A stretch of 64,000 bases of DNA from Casuarina equisetifolia (GCA_028551475.1 CM052355.1:26067580-26131579), one strand, 5' to 3'. Shown: positions 24,945 to 37,198, numbered from the stretch's first letter. Translations and numbers: made by a program. Notes: generated by a model from the letters alone, not told the origin.

Positions 24945-27600
24945 GGCTCACTGATTTAGTTGTTATTTACACTAACCTTCTTATATAGTACTTGTTGAAG
25001 TACTTATACACTAAATGGAGATGGTGGCACTCCCCTTCCGCCCTCTACTACATCCCATTATCACAAAACCCAGAGGACATTCCACCACCGAGAGATCCAC
25101 ACCTCACACTTGTGGGGTCAAAGCAAAACCGTGATAACATTCCAACGGGTGAGAGACAGAGTAATCCACTCCTCTCACCTACGGGGTCATAGCAAGAGTG
25201 AGATAAAAAACGATCCACTCCTCTCACTTACAGTCTATATGTTCGTTCAATCATCTTAATTCTACTAATGCCCAAGTATAAGGCTCTAGTTTGAAAGGTT
25301 TAGGTAGTGGCCCAATAGTCGATTCTCCTCCAAAAATAGTCATCATCCCTTTCTCTCTCTCTCTATGGCTCGTTTGGTATATGTTCGTTCAATCATCTTA
25401 ATTATACTAATGCTCAAAAGAGCATCCCATAATCTCACCCAGTCGTAGCCACCATCTTCTTGAGAGGCTAAGTGGGCTTGTAAACACCCCCTCACTACCA
25501 CAGCATTCATTGGTTTAGTTGTTATTTATGCTGACCTTCTTATACAATGCTTGTTCAAGTACCTATACAATAAATAGAGATGGTGGCGCTCCCCTTTTTC
25601 CCCCTACTACATCCTATAATCACAAAACCCAAAGGACATTCCACCACCGAGAGATCCACTCCTCCCACCTGTGGGGTCATAGCAAAACTAAGATAACATT
25701 CCCGTAGGTGAGAGATAAAGCAATCAACTCCTCTCACCTACGAGGTCATAGCAAGAGCGAGATAACATTCCAATGAGTAAGATACAAAGCGATCCACTCC
25801 TCTCACTTACAGGCTATATGTTCATTCAATCATCTTAATTCTACTAGTGCCTAAGTAACAAGGCCTCTAGTTTGAAAGGTTTAGGGGGTGGCCCAATAGC
25901 CGATTCTCTTCCAAAAATAGTTGTCCTCCCTCTCTGTCACTATGGCTCATTTGGTATATGTTCATTCAATCATCTTAATTCTACTAGTGCTCAAAACAAC
26001 ATCCCATAATCTCACTTGGTCGAAGCCACCATCTTCTTAGGAGGCTGAGTTAGCTAGTAAACACCCCCTCACTACCACAGCATTCACTAGTTTAGTTGTA
26101 TTTACACTAACCTTCTTATATAGTGCTTGTTGAAGTACTTATACAATAAATGGAGACAGTGGCACTCCCCTTCCGCCCTTTACTACATTTCATTATCACA
26201 AAACCTAAAGGACATTCCACCATTGAGAGATCCACTCCTCCCACTTGCGAGGTTGTAGCAAAATCGTGATAACATTCCAGTGGGTGAGAGACAAAGTAAT
26301 CCACTCCTTTCACCTAAAGGGTCGTAGTAAGAGTGAGATACAAAGCGATCCACTCCTCTCACTTGTGGGCTATATGTTCATTCAATCATCTTAATTCTAC
26401 TAGTGCCCAAGTAACATGGCTTTAGTTTGAAAGGTTTAGGGGGTGGCCCAATAGCCGATTCTCCTCCAAAACCAATCGTCCTCCCTCTCTCTCTCTCTAT
26501 GGCTCGTCTGGTATATGTTTGTTCAATCATCTTAATTTTACTAGTTCTCAAAACAGCATCCTATAATCTCACTCGATCAAAGCCACCATCTTCTTGGGAG
26601 GCTAAGTTAGTTTGTAAACACCCCCTCACTACCACAGCATTCACTAGTTAGTTGTTATTTATGCTAACCTTCTTATACAATGCTTATTCAAGTACCAATA
26701 TAATAAATAGAGATGGTGGCGCTCCCCTTCTGCCCCCTACTACATCCCATAATCACAAAACCCAAAGGACATTCCACCATCGAGAGATCCACTCCTCCCA
26801 CCTATGAGGTCATAGCAAAACTAAGATAACATTCCCGTAGGTGAGAGATAGAGCAATCAACTCCTCTCACCTACAAGGTCATAGCAAGAGCGAGATAACA
26901 TTCCAATGAGTGAGATACAAAGCGATCCACTCCTCTCACTTGCAAGATATATGTTCTTTCAATCATCTTAATTCTACTAGTGCCCAAGTAACAGGGCCTC
27001 TAGTTTGAAAGGTTTAAAGGGTGGCCCAATAGCTGATTCTCCTCCAAAAATAGTCATCCTCCTTCTTTCTCTCTATGGCTCATTTGGTATATGTTCGTTT
27101 AATCATCCTAATTCTACTAGTGCTGAAAACAGCATCCTATAATCTCACTTGGGTGAAGCCACCATCTTCTTGGGAGGCTGAGTTGGCTAGTAAACACCCC
27201 TTCACTACCACAGCATTCACTGGTTTAGCTATTATTTACGCTGACCTTCTTATATAGTGCTTGTTCAAGTACTTATACGATAAATGGAGATGATGGCACT
27301 CCCCTTCCACCCTCTACTACATCCCATTATCACAAAACCCAGAGGACATTCCACCACCGAGAAATCCACTCCTCCCACCTACGAGGTCACAGCAAAACTG
27401 AGATAACATTACAACGGGTGAGAGACAAAGCAATCCACTCCTCTCACCTACGAGGTCGTAGTAAGAGTAAGATAACATTCCAACAAATGAGATACAAAAC
27501 GATCCACTCCTCTCACTTGTGAGCTTACTGCAAGGCTCAAAGAACATTCCACTGCCTTAAAGAGATCCACTCCCCCCAACTGCTGAGATGCATGGCAAAG
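24945..27600. repeat. Higher-order tandem array, alternating ~558- and ~577-bp units
   Basis: The unit word TGGTTTAGTTGTTATTTA recurs near 24952, 25511, 26088, 26645 and 27221, giving spacings of 559, 577, 557 and 576. Units 1, 3 and 5 share GGCACTCCCCTTCC and CCCATTATCAC or near variants. Units 2 and 4 share GGCGCTCCCCTT and CATAATCAC and carry ~20 bp more (AACATTCCAATGAGT). So the repeating element is a ~1135-bp dimer. Inside each unit a ~65-bp motif (GATCCACTCCTC(T/C)CAC) and a TATATGTTCGTTCAATCATC motif are themselves repeated. Frames at 26427-26651 and 27075-27257 are the same repeat read twice. Confidence 0.9.
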
Positions 27601-28849
27601 AGAACATTGATGCAAAATCTGATCCTTCAACGGTGACGAAATCTTTATCTTCCAATGATTTATTAGGTTAGCATTTATACAAGCTTGTGTGATGATTTTT
27701 TTTTTTTACTCCAGTGGACGATTAGAATCTATATCTTCCTATTTTTTGTTATTGTCACTTCAGCTATCTCCTTTGTTTTGTTGTCAATTCGGCCTTTAAA
27801 TCTATATCCCCCTGTTTTGTTGTCAATTCAGCCTTTAAATCTTTCTACCCTCTTTTATTATTGTCATTTCAGTTTTGTTATATATAAACTCCTTTTTCCA
27901 TTCAACGTCAACAAACAATCGGTAGCCAGCATTGCCATGTCGTAGGCCACAACACCCATCTCCAACATTGTACCCATATTTCCTACCAACCCAAATGACA
28001 ATATAGGTGATGGGTCTTTTAATATGAGGGCTTTAAGATCCAAAGGACCTCATGCCCATAACCTAATGATCATTTTGGGCCTTAAAACTCATAAACCCTA
28101 TGTGCTTGCAATGTATAAAAATGCCAAAATAACGGGCTTCCAATCCATCAAAGTTATGGGGCCCCTAGCTCATCAAACCAATTTTAAGCTTAGTCTTCTT
28201 CATCATAAGATGTCAAATTTGAGCTTTGGCAGCCCACATGATTGATTGGCCTTTATGTTGAAAAGTTATGCCTGATGAGGATCAAAGTTTGTTTGGGCTT
28301 CACACGTTGGAATTACTACCATTGATTCTTCAAAGAGATTAGTAGCTTTTTTCTTCTAGTGGAGTTCATAATACTCTCTATTGTCAACTCTTTAAACAAG
28401 TTAATAGCTTTCTTCTCCCATAAATTCACTTGATATTGTAGATTCATCTCCACCACATGTACTCAACTCCAACTTAATCATATGTCTTACAAGTCCAATC
28501 AAATTTCTCCCCACTTTTAATATACTCATGCACATCTCCAACACATCAAAATCATAGCCCAATTCATGTATTTCATCTCTTGAGCCCAACTCACCTCCTT
28601 ATCGTAACTTATATATTCAGCTCAATCCATCTCAAATTGCCAAACCAATTTCTCTCAATCCTTACCTATTACAAATATCTTCTAACCCAATTGGTACATC
28701 AATAAAATCAAAATTGTCCAACTCCTCTTTAAACAAAATCTCAACTATCAAACATCAAACAATAACTCTATAATCATATAATCACCTATTTGCTCTCAAA
28801 TTGAACTTTCCAATCTTTTCTCATTCATTCCTCTTCTTGCCATTTAATG
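27601..28849 (+). other. Non-coding or worn Copia B linker region
   Basis: This lies between the integrase and reverse transcriptase parts of Copia B, so some of it should be the variable linker. The right end (28600-28850) reads in places as a Ser/Asn-rich linker. The rest, 27690-28600, has no recognised motif. Confidence 0.35.
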
Positions 28850-29102
28850 ATTACTTAAGTAAAAGTTAGCATTGTTAAGCCTAATCTACGATATGCTTTC
28901 CATACTACTCATGTTATCCTTTTGTTCTTCAAATATCACTATTAAACTTCATCATCCAAATTGGAAAGTTGTTATGGAGGGTAAAATATCAGCCTTAAGA
29001 GACAACAATACTTAGGAACTTATTCCTAAGCCTTAAGATCAAGTTTTGATTGGTTGTAAATGGATCTTTAAGTCAAATTAGTTACAAATAGGTCTCTAGA
29101 TT
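28850..29102 (+). mobile_element. Copia B: start of reverse transcriptase fossil
   Basis: The plus strand reads HPNWKVVMEGKISALRDNN, then ELIPKP, QVLIGCKWIFK and NRSLD. These match the start of Copia RT (WxxAMxxEIxALxxNNTWxLVPxP, GCKWVFK, GSLxRYKARLVA). The sequence stops abruptly at ~29102, and the next part of the same domain appears at ~38240. Confidence 0.8.
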
Positions 29103-29104
29103 GA

Positions 29105-29550
29105 CTTGATGCTATACCATGCCCAAAGCCCAAACTTATATGAAGCATAAGTCATTTGAGGCCTAAAACTTGAAAAAAGAGAACTTCAATGAGAATATCC
29201 TAAACAATAAAAGAATAAATTTGAAGCTTTTAGAATCCAATCACCATTTTCATTCTATTAGGTAGTTTTTTTTTTATTTGGGGTATTTCCCCCTTTGTAT
29301 CCTTGGCCATTTGAGTTATAAGCAAAGTTTGCAAATAAACTCCTTGTATAAATTCCCCTTATTGTTAAAATAAGAAGGATAAACAAATAAACATATTATA
29401 AAAGAATGAAAGAATTGGTAAGTTAAGTAAGAAAGGAACCAAAAAAATAAGGAAGACGAATTTCAAACACTGGTGGGAAGAACTAGATTTCTCTCTACAA
29501 CTAAACTAGAAGGTCATCCACATTATTGTTTAAGTTCAAGCATGTGTCAA
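29105..29550 (+). repeat. 5' LTR of a gypsy-like element, diverged
   Basis: Its right half aligns with 37900-38217: CCCTTTGTATCC, GAATTGGT(A/G)AGTT, AATAAGGAA and GAACTA(G/A)ATTTCTCT occur in the same order in both. It is followed by a primer-binding-like TGGTATCAAAACC at ~29552. The left border is set where Copia B stops and is approximate. The pair looks only about 65-70% alike by eye, so it is old. Confidence 0.6.
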
Positions 29551-29689
29551 CATGGTATCAAAACCAACTTCAATGGTTGAGTAATGCCAAGACCATGAAG
29601 ATGCAAATTAGAGAACGATGTAAGAGCTAATAGAACAAATGTGATAGTTTCAGCACATATTCATTGGCCTAAATTAGAAGGTGGATGAA

Positions 29690-30778
29690 ATGCATAACTC
29701 TAACTAAGGAAAAATATTATATGGCAAAACAAAAGGAAATGATCCTTCAACCTAGGAGCTTCCTCCTCAACTAGCCACCCTTTTGTTCACATGGATTTCC
29801 AAAAATATGATGGAAGTGTGGAACCAGCAAATAGATTTGCAAGGCAAATCAACTATTTAAATACCAACAAACTACTAATAACAAAAGAAAAGGTGTTACT
29901 AGCCTTTTGGAACTTTGATTGAGATACTCATTTGTGGCATTAGTTGTTTAAGAAAAAACACCAAGGTAATGAGATCACTTAACCTTTACTAATTAGTAAG
30001 ATTTTGAAGTGATTTGGTCCTTTTTTGTATCAAGAAAGTTTAAGAGAATTATTTAAGTTGAAGTAAGAAGGCATAATAGATGAATACCAATCATAGTTCT
30101 TAAGATTGTTGATGAAGGCTAGGAAAGTAACTCAAACTCACCAAACTAGTTGTTTTTTAAGTAAGCTAAAAAAAGGTAGAAGGGTCAACATATATTCATG
30201 TAGGCCCACAACACTTTCATTAACAATGGGCCTTTGCAAAATTGTATGAATGAAGATACCATCTTAAGCCATAAGATGAAAGGCTCAATCTATTTATCAC
30301 ACAAGCTAGTCTACTAGCCCCAACAAATAAACCAACATGGTAGCCACAACCCTTGACAGGTCAATAAAAAAAATTAAAATATATATATATATCATTATAA
30401 GAGATCTTAGAACAAAAAGCTCATGACTTGTGCTTTAACTACAATGAAAAATTTTTTCCAAGCTACAAATGCTTATGTAACTATGAGGCCCTTTCCAAAA
30501 CAAGTATTACAAATTTGATAGTTATACTAGCTTATGCTTAATCACTTAAGTCTTGTAGAATTGTTGCTTTAGAGTTGTTCATTTTACTGGAGGGCCATGT
30601 GGAAATTAAAATTTAAAAAGATTTATATCAAACATTGCAAAACTTTTTGAACTTGACAAAAATTTCTTAAACTACTATGTAAATATAGTGATGTTTCCAT
30701 AAAAGTAAATCACCAAAATACTTTGCTAGCTACCCATGAAGTCTTTAGTATATTTTCAAAGCATTTCAAAGTCTTTGG
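29690..30778 (+). mobile_element. Gypsy-like gag and zinc-knuckle fossil
   Basis: The plus strand reads FVHMDFQKYDGS and NRFARQINYLN near 29790-29865 (family: FPxFDGxxPxxWxxRxxxYF). A zinc-knuckle-like CFNYNEKFFPSYKC follows near 30430-30475 (family: CFxCxEKWxPGHxC). 30440-30778 is shared with 39830-40212. It is broken. No protease, RT or integrase follows; Argonaute sequence does. Confidence 0.7.
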
Positions 30779-31573
30779 TATAAATCAAGAGCAAGTTTTT
30801 CAGCCCCAACGTGGAAAATGGAATCTGATGAATAAGGTATTGCGAAAATTAGAATTACTTATGTGTTGGAATACCTTGACATGATATGCAAATGATATGT
30901 AAGAGTTAGGAATAAGTTAAGAAGGGGGCTCATGGTGTGAGTTACTTCAAAGGGGAATGTTTACTTTTTTAGTTTCAAAAGGACTTATGCTTTTGTTGAC
31001 ATGTGTTGTGTAATAATCTAGTGCAAATATAAATTATATGCCTTTTTATGCATCTAGTTCGAACTCATTTTGATTGATATTTTCTTTAATTACATAGCAA
31101 TGTGATGCACAATTTATTTATTGCTTGAAAAGACATTGATGTCTCTATCCATATAAGTACAAGTTAGTGGCTCTATTTTTGTGTTAGTTCTTTGGTGTTT
31201 TGTTATTTAATGCTCTAAATGATTGGCATATTGAATCTTGGTATGGTTTTGATATAAATCTTTTCACTACAAAAACTAGACAATAGGGGAACTGTTAAAA
31301 ATTGGATATACATAAACTTTTCGAGCAATGTAAGAGATAGAAAGATCATAGACTTTTGCAAGAAACACACAAAAATGTGTCTCACTTTTGACATGGTATG
31401 GTGTTTGAAAGACATGATTCATTTGCAATCATACTTGTCAATTGTTCTATCCCCTTAGAATTTAACCGTGGGCTTTTTCTAGACATTTAATCTCAATCCA
31501 ATGTTTTGGCGTTTGAGCAAAAACGAAGAGGAGGAGAGAATCTTGTAAATTTGTTATGATGATGCAATGACTA

Positions 31574-31971
31574 TGTCAGGCCTAAGATATGCTAATAAGG
31601 GATTTAATCCTAATTAGTTTTGTTATGTTCTTAGATTATTTTAATTAAAAAGATTGAGTAATTTTGGGGAATGTCAAAAGCTTAGTCGATTTAGGACTCT
31701 AAAACTCAATTGTTTTGGGAATCTAAAACCCAATCATATTAGGTTAAGAATTAAGCTATAAATAAGGAATTAGGGCAAAGATAAAGGTAGCGCTTATTAA
31801 AAAGATTGAAACCTTGGCTTGACCTTTATAATTGAGGAAGCTTTAAGTTCTCAATCTTGATAAGTTGCATATCGTTTTCATCTACTTGATTTTCAATATA
31901 ATTTAGTATTTTGTTTATCATCGGTGTTATTTTGGTTCTAAGAACATGATCCCAAATCTAGGGTTGTGACA
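31574..31971 (+). repeat. LTR 1 of the short tandem element
   Basis: It begins TGTCAGGCC and ends GTTGTGACA, and is followed by AGTGGTATCAAAGCC. Confidence 0.8.
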
Positions 31972-32037
31972 AGTGGTATCAAAGCCATCATCTTGGCTTA
32001 TAGGGGGCTTACTTCAGTAAAAACCCGCTAACAAACC

Positions 32038-32283
32038 ATGATGGAAAATGCAATTCAAGGCATACTAGTTTGTTTGGTAGAATTCAGAAAGTCACGGGCT
32101 ATCCCCACAAAGGCATTACAAGCACAAGTGGTAGCTTTGGACCACCATGTTGCCAAACTTGATGACAATGTTGCCAAATTTTATGAAAATGTTGTCAAAC
32201 TTCATGATGATGTTACCAACTGTGCAAAACTTACCACCATTGGTGCCCAATTTGCTCAATTTCAACAAAAATTCTATCTTTAA
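32038..32283 (+). mobile_element. Internal reading frame of the short element, copy 1
   Basis: This is an 81-residue frame with heptad-like repetition (VAKLDDN, VAKFYEN, VVKLHDD), resembling the coiled coil at the start of some gypsy gag proteins. The same frame recurs in unit 2 at 33367-33579. No further gag domain follows. Confidence 0.6.
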
Positions 32284-32888
32284 CGTCCGAAATTATCCAC
32301 AATAGTGCACACCCAACACCAAGTTGCAACAACAAGAAAAAGTCTGTGCCAAGTTGAAACTTTGGAGCAACCATTTGATAGGGAAGATGTAGACATGAGG
32401 GTCTTAGCATAAGATAATTTTGTGGTGGAAGACAACATCATAGTGAAAAGCAACATAGTGGAGGACAATAATGTTGTGATTGATAGCACTACAATAGAAG
32501 ATTACAAAATAGTGAATTTGACTACATCATTGGATGAATCACTTATTTTGATGTAGGAGAATTCAAAACAAGTCCAAGAGGTTGATGCACTAATCTTTTT
32601 GCCCATTATGTTCAAGGAAACATCACTTCACAAAGGAAGAATGGTTGATTTGATCTTTTTTTGGCCTTTTGATTTCTCCCATGAGATTAACCAATTGAAT
32701 TTTGGAAAGGCACCAAATAGGATTACAAGTTTTTTTGCCTTATCTTGGATTGACAAGCGACGATTACTCTTTTTTCGTATTATAAACAACCTACCAAGCT
32801 TCACTCATAGGGGACGACCACAAGAAAAATTCTTAGCATTAATTCTTTATCAATCCTTGAGGACAAGGATTTCAAAAGGGGGGTGGAA

Positions 32889-33300
32889 TATCAAGCTTAG
32901 GGTATGCTAATAAGGGATTTAATCCTAATTAGTTTTGTAATGTTCTTAGATTGTTTTAATTAAAAAGATTGAGTAATTTTGGGGAATGTCCAAAGCTCAA
33001 TCGATTTAGACTCTAAAACTCAATTGTTTTGGGGATCCAAAACCCAATCATACTAGGCTAAGAATTAGGCTATAAATAAAGAGTTAGGGCAAAGGTAAAG
33101 GTAGCGCTTATTAAAAAGATTGAAACCTTAGCTTGGCCTTCATAATTAAGGAAGCTTTAGGTTCTCAATCTTGATAAGTTGCATATTACTTTCATCTTAT
33201 ATATTGTCATTCTACTTAATTTTCAATATAATTTAGTAACTTTTTTTTCATCGTGTTATTTTGGTTCTAAGAGCATGATCCCAAATCTAAGGTTGTGACA
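32889..33300 (+). repeat. LTR 2 of the short tandem element
   Basis: The shared middle LTR begins TATCAAGC after a GGGTGGAA tract and ends GGTTGTGACA, followed again by the primer-binding-like AGTGGTATCAAAGCC. Confidence 0.8.
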
Positions 33301-34219
33301 AGTGGTATCAAAGCCATCATCTTAGCTTGTGGGGGGCTTACTTCAATAAAAACCCGCCAACAAACCATGATAGAAAGTGCAATTCAAGACATACTAGTTT
33401 GTTTCGTAGAATTCAAAAAGTCACGGGCTATCCCCATAAAGGCATTACAAGAACAAGTTGTAGCTTTGGACCACTATGTTGCCAAACTTAATGACAATGT
33501 TGCCAAATTTCATAAAAACCTTGTCAAACTTCATGATGATGTTACTAGTTGTGCAAAACTTACCTCCATTGGCACCTAACTTGCTCAATTTCAACAAAAA
33601 TTCTATCATTAATGTTTGAAATTATCCACAATAGTGCACACCCAACACCAAGTTACAACAACAAAAAAAAGTCCGTGGCAAGTTGAAACTTTGGAGTAAC
33701 CATTTGATAGGGAAGATGTAGACATGAAGGCCTTGGCAAAAGATAATTTTGTGGTGGAAGACAACATCATAGTGAAAAATAACATAGTGGAGGACAACAA
33801 TGTTGTGACTAATAGCACTACAATAAAAGATTACAAACTAGTGAATTTGACTACATCATTGGATGATTCACTTATTTTGATGTGGGAGAATTCAAAACAA
33901 GTCCAAGAGGTTGATGCACCAATCTTTTTGCCCATTATGTTCAAGGAAACATCACTTCACAAAGGAAGAATGGTTGATTTGATCTTTTTTTGGCCTTTTG
34001 ATTTCTCCTATGAGATTAACCAATTGAATTTTGGCAAGGCACCAACTAGGATTACAAGTGTTTTTGCCTTATCTTGGATTGTCAAGTGGCGATTATTTTT
34101 TTTTTTGGTATTATAAACAACCTACCAAGCTTCACTCATAAGGGACGACCACCAAAAAAATTCTCAGCATCAATTCTTTATCAATCCTTGAGGACAAGTA
34201 TTTCAAAAGGGGAGTGGAA

Positions 34220-34633
34220 TATCATGCCTAAGGTATGCTAATAAGGGATTTAATCCTAATTAGTTTTGTTATATTCTTAGATTGTTTTAATTAAAAAGAT
34301 TGAGTAATTTTGGGGAATGTCCAAAGCTTAATCAATTTAGGACCCTAAAACTCAGCTATTTTGGAAATCCAAAACCCAATCATATTGGGCTAAGAATTAG
34401 GCTATAAATAAGAAGTTAGGACAAAGGTAGAGGTAGCGGTTATTAAAGATATTGAAACCTTGGCTTGGCTTTCATAATTGAGGAAGCTTTAGGTTCTTAA
34501 TTTTAATAAGTTTCATATCACTTTCGTCTTATATGTTGTTAATTTGCTTGATTTTCAATATAATTTAGTATTTTATTTTTCATTGGTGTTGTTTTGGTTC
34601 TAAGAGTATGATCCTAGATCTAGGGTCGTGGCA
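34220..34633 (+). repeat. LTR 3 of the short tandem element
   Basis: It begins TATCATGCC after AAAAGGGGAGTGGAA and ends GTCGTGGCA. Argonaute coding sequence resumes at the very next bases. Confidence 0.8.
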
Positions 34634-35342
34634 GACAATACTCCAACTTGAGGAGAAGAAGCTTAACCTTCTTGTTGTTATTTCACCAAATAAAAATGGG
34701 TCTCTATATCATAAGAAATCCTATTAGTTAATCATATTTGATTGTTCTAAAAACTAATTTTGGTCTTCTAGTCTCCATTTCTAAATATCTTAATTTCTTT
34801 TGCACATAACCTGAAACTAATCTTGGACTTGTTTTGCAATGTATTTTGAGGAAGACTGTGTGTAATACAAGGAACCCTTACTTGGCATCTCTTGCATTAA
34901 AGGTGAATATGAAGGTCAAAAGCAAAAATACTAGCCTCTTAATCTACCTGTAGTTGGGTATAAGCCTACTACGATTTTTTTGTGAGAATTTTACCTATCC
35001 TAATCAAAGAGATGATAAAAGTCCATCAATTGCAACTATATGCAACCAAATTCCTTATCATTGTTGTGCTTTTTTGTTAAGTTCTTTCCTAATAGTATAA
35101 TTTTAAACTATTAAGAATTTTGTTTACCATACCATACTAACTTAACTTAAATCCATGGTTGTTGCTTCCTAGGACTAGCCTAAAATAATGAGATATGCCA
35201 GTCTCATTCGTATTCAAAAGCATAGAAAAGAGCTAATTACATGTATAGGTTATATGATTAAGTATGATTAAGCCTTTATCTTTGTTCTTGCTTTTACTAT
35301 TATTTTCTTATACCAAGTGGTCCAAATTCTATTGGGTGCCAT

Positions 35343-35995
35343 GATCCTACAAATGAGACATGATTTGATTTATAGCTAATATCATTAACATCATAATACC
35401 TTTTTTTTTCATGATCCTGCAAATGAGACATGAATTGATTTATAGCTAATTTTTTTAAAGTTTAGTTTTATATAAGAGTTTTTTTATCTAATTTTTAATT
35501 GGTTTTGTTTTTTGTTATATAAGGTTCATATTAAGTCTTTCGTTAGCTGGAACAATAAGAGACCTATACATATTATTTTATAGGTATTATGATATTTCAT
35601 AATATCATGATACTGCAAATGAGACATGATTTGATTTATGGCTAAATTTTTTGAAGTTTCATTTTGTATAAGAGCTTTTTCAATCTAAGTTTCAATTGTT
35701 TTTGTTTTTTTTTATATAGGGCTCATATTGAGTCTTTCATTAGCCTGAATAGTAAGAGACCTACGCATATTATTTTACAGGTATTATGATATTTCATAAT
35801 ACCATGATCCTGCAAATGAGACATGATTTGATTTATAGTAAATTTTTTTAAGGTTTCATTTTGTATAAGAGCTTTTTTAATTTAAGTTTCAGCTGTTTTT
35901 GTTTTTTGTTATATAAGGCTCATATTGAGTCTTTCATTAGCCTAAACGATAAGAGACCTACGCATATTATTTTACAAGTATTATGATATTTCATA
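35343..35995 (+). repeat. ~196-bp tandem repeat inside an AGO intron
   Basis: The word GATCCTGCAAATGAGACATGA or a close variant recurs near 35343 (partial unit), 35414, 35609 and 35805, and each full unit ends in GGTATTATGATATTTCATAAT. It sits between the HRKELI-encoding exon and the RDGISKDDF exon. Confidence 0.85.
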
Positions 35996-37198
35996 ATTTT
36001 TTTTTTGGATGATTTCCTTTTTTATATTTAACTTTATATTTTTGGCAGGGATGGCATTAGCAAGGATGACTTTAAGGATGTTTACAAGATGAAATGCATA
36101 CTATTCATAAGGTGAATCTACTTTTCCTATTTATAAGCTTTTCAGTCTTTTGTTAGGGCACCTCCTAACTATCCATCTTACCTATTTGCCCTTTTCTTAG
36201 GTATGTGGGCATTTGGATGAAAATTACAAGCCACAAGTGACTTTTGTTGTGGTTCAAAAGCATCACCACACAAGATTGTTTCCCTCTAGTTATTACAGTT
36301 ACTTTGAAATTGATAAGAGTGGAAGCATTTTGCATGGTAATGTTTAACTTTGTATCCTTTATCTTTTATGTTGTTAAGATTTTATCATGTGATGCTTGAC
36401 TATTTTCAATGCAGGCACTAATGTGGACTATGAGATTTGTCACCCAACCAAAGTTGACTTCTACCTTTGTTCTCATACTAGTATAAAGGTACCACTATTA
36501 TTTTCTTTTGAGCTTTATTTACATATTCATGTTGATTGAAAGGTTTTTACTTATCATTTTTTGCCTATCATATGAAATAGGGAACTAGTTGCCCAACTTG
36601 TTACTTTGTACTCTTGGATGAAAACAATTTTACGATTGCTAAGTTATAACTCCTCACATATAACCTTTGTTACACATAATTGCCTATGTCCTCTTCATAG
36701 CACAATATTTTGTTTTCTATTCTTTTCCTTTGAGCAACCATCACCTTGATAGTTATCTTATTGTTTTATGTTCCATGTCATCCATTAATGAAATGAGATT
36801 TGGGCTTTAGCAATTATCAGCTTATTGTGATATCTCACTCTTTTTGAAAGATGGCAAAATTATGATTTCATTTTTTCTCTGGTTTAGATTTGCTAGGTGC
36901 ACTAGCTCTATCTCCATCGGTAAGCTCTCTCACACACACAGTTGCATATGTGGAAGGACACACGCTTGAACATGATTGCTTATTTCATGTGTTATTACTT
37001 GATTGTTAACTAATCTATAAGTATTGTCCATTTGTTGATTATTTATTTGATTTGGCAATGCCCCAAGTTTACTATGCCCATCTTGCTACATACTGAGCTA
37101 GATTCCACATGGACCCAAAACCCACCAAGAGGAGTAGTGATTAAGAAACCCTAGCTTCAATAAGGAACAATTTAAATAGAGTAATGTTCTATTGTTAG

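Larger units (their letters stand above)
31574..34633 (+). mobile_element. Tandem LTR-internal-LTR-internal-LTR array of a short gypsy-like element, inserted in the AGO fragment
   Basis: Three ~400-bp LTRs (31574-31971, 32889-33300, 34220-34633) alternate with two ~917-bp internal regions; the word GCTAATAAGG lies at 31591, 32905 and 34237. LTRs begin TGTCAGG or a variant and end GTGACA or GTGGCA. A primer-binding-like TGGTATCAAAGCC follows LTRs 1 and 2, and a polypurine AAAAGGGGAGTGGAA precedes LTR 3. The outer flanks are GACTA and GACAA, a likely 5-bp target-site duplication with one difference. Each internal part starts with a coiled-coil-like frame and lacks recognisable pol, so the element is non-autonomous and broken. 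Confidence 0.85.
30779..37198 (+). pseudogene. ARGONAUTE 3' half (PIWI domain) pseudogene with introns, inside LTR-flanked block
   Basis: AGO1/5/10-clade motifs run in order: QPQRGKWNLMNK (to 30836), NRGTVKNWIYINFS and FCKKHTKMCL (31280-31410), DDAMT (~31558), LNLLVVISPNKNGSLY (~34664), NLGLVLQC and LASLALKVNMKVK (34815-34920), YPNQRDDKSPSIATI (~35000), ASLIRIQKHRKELI (~35190), RDGISKDDF (~36048), VTFVVVQKHHHTRLFPSS (~36237), ICHPTKVDFYLCSH (~36436), DENNFT (~36620), ARCTSSISI (~36891), YYAHLATY (~37070), and the typical end RVMFYC plus stop at 37196-37198. GT-AG introns remain, for example 36112-36200, 36337-36414 and 36489-36580, so this is DNA-level duplication, not a retrocopy. AGO proteins bind small RNAs and slice targets. 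Here the first catalytic Asp is replaced, several in-frame stops are present, and PAZ and N-terminal parts are absent, so no function is expected. An LTR array interrupts it at 31574-34633. Confidence 0.9.

Noticed and set aside
26427-27257. Two similar frames with a hydrophobic start
   Set aside because: They are repeats of one another within the tandem array, and other units break them; likely chance openness.
24945-27600. CRISPR-like regular repeats
   Set aside because: Units are long and contiguous with no unique spacers, in a plant nuclear sequence; a tandem satellite instead.
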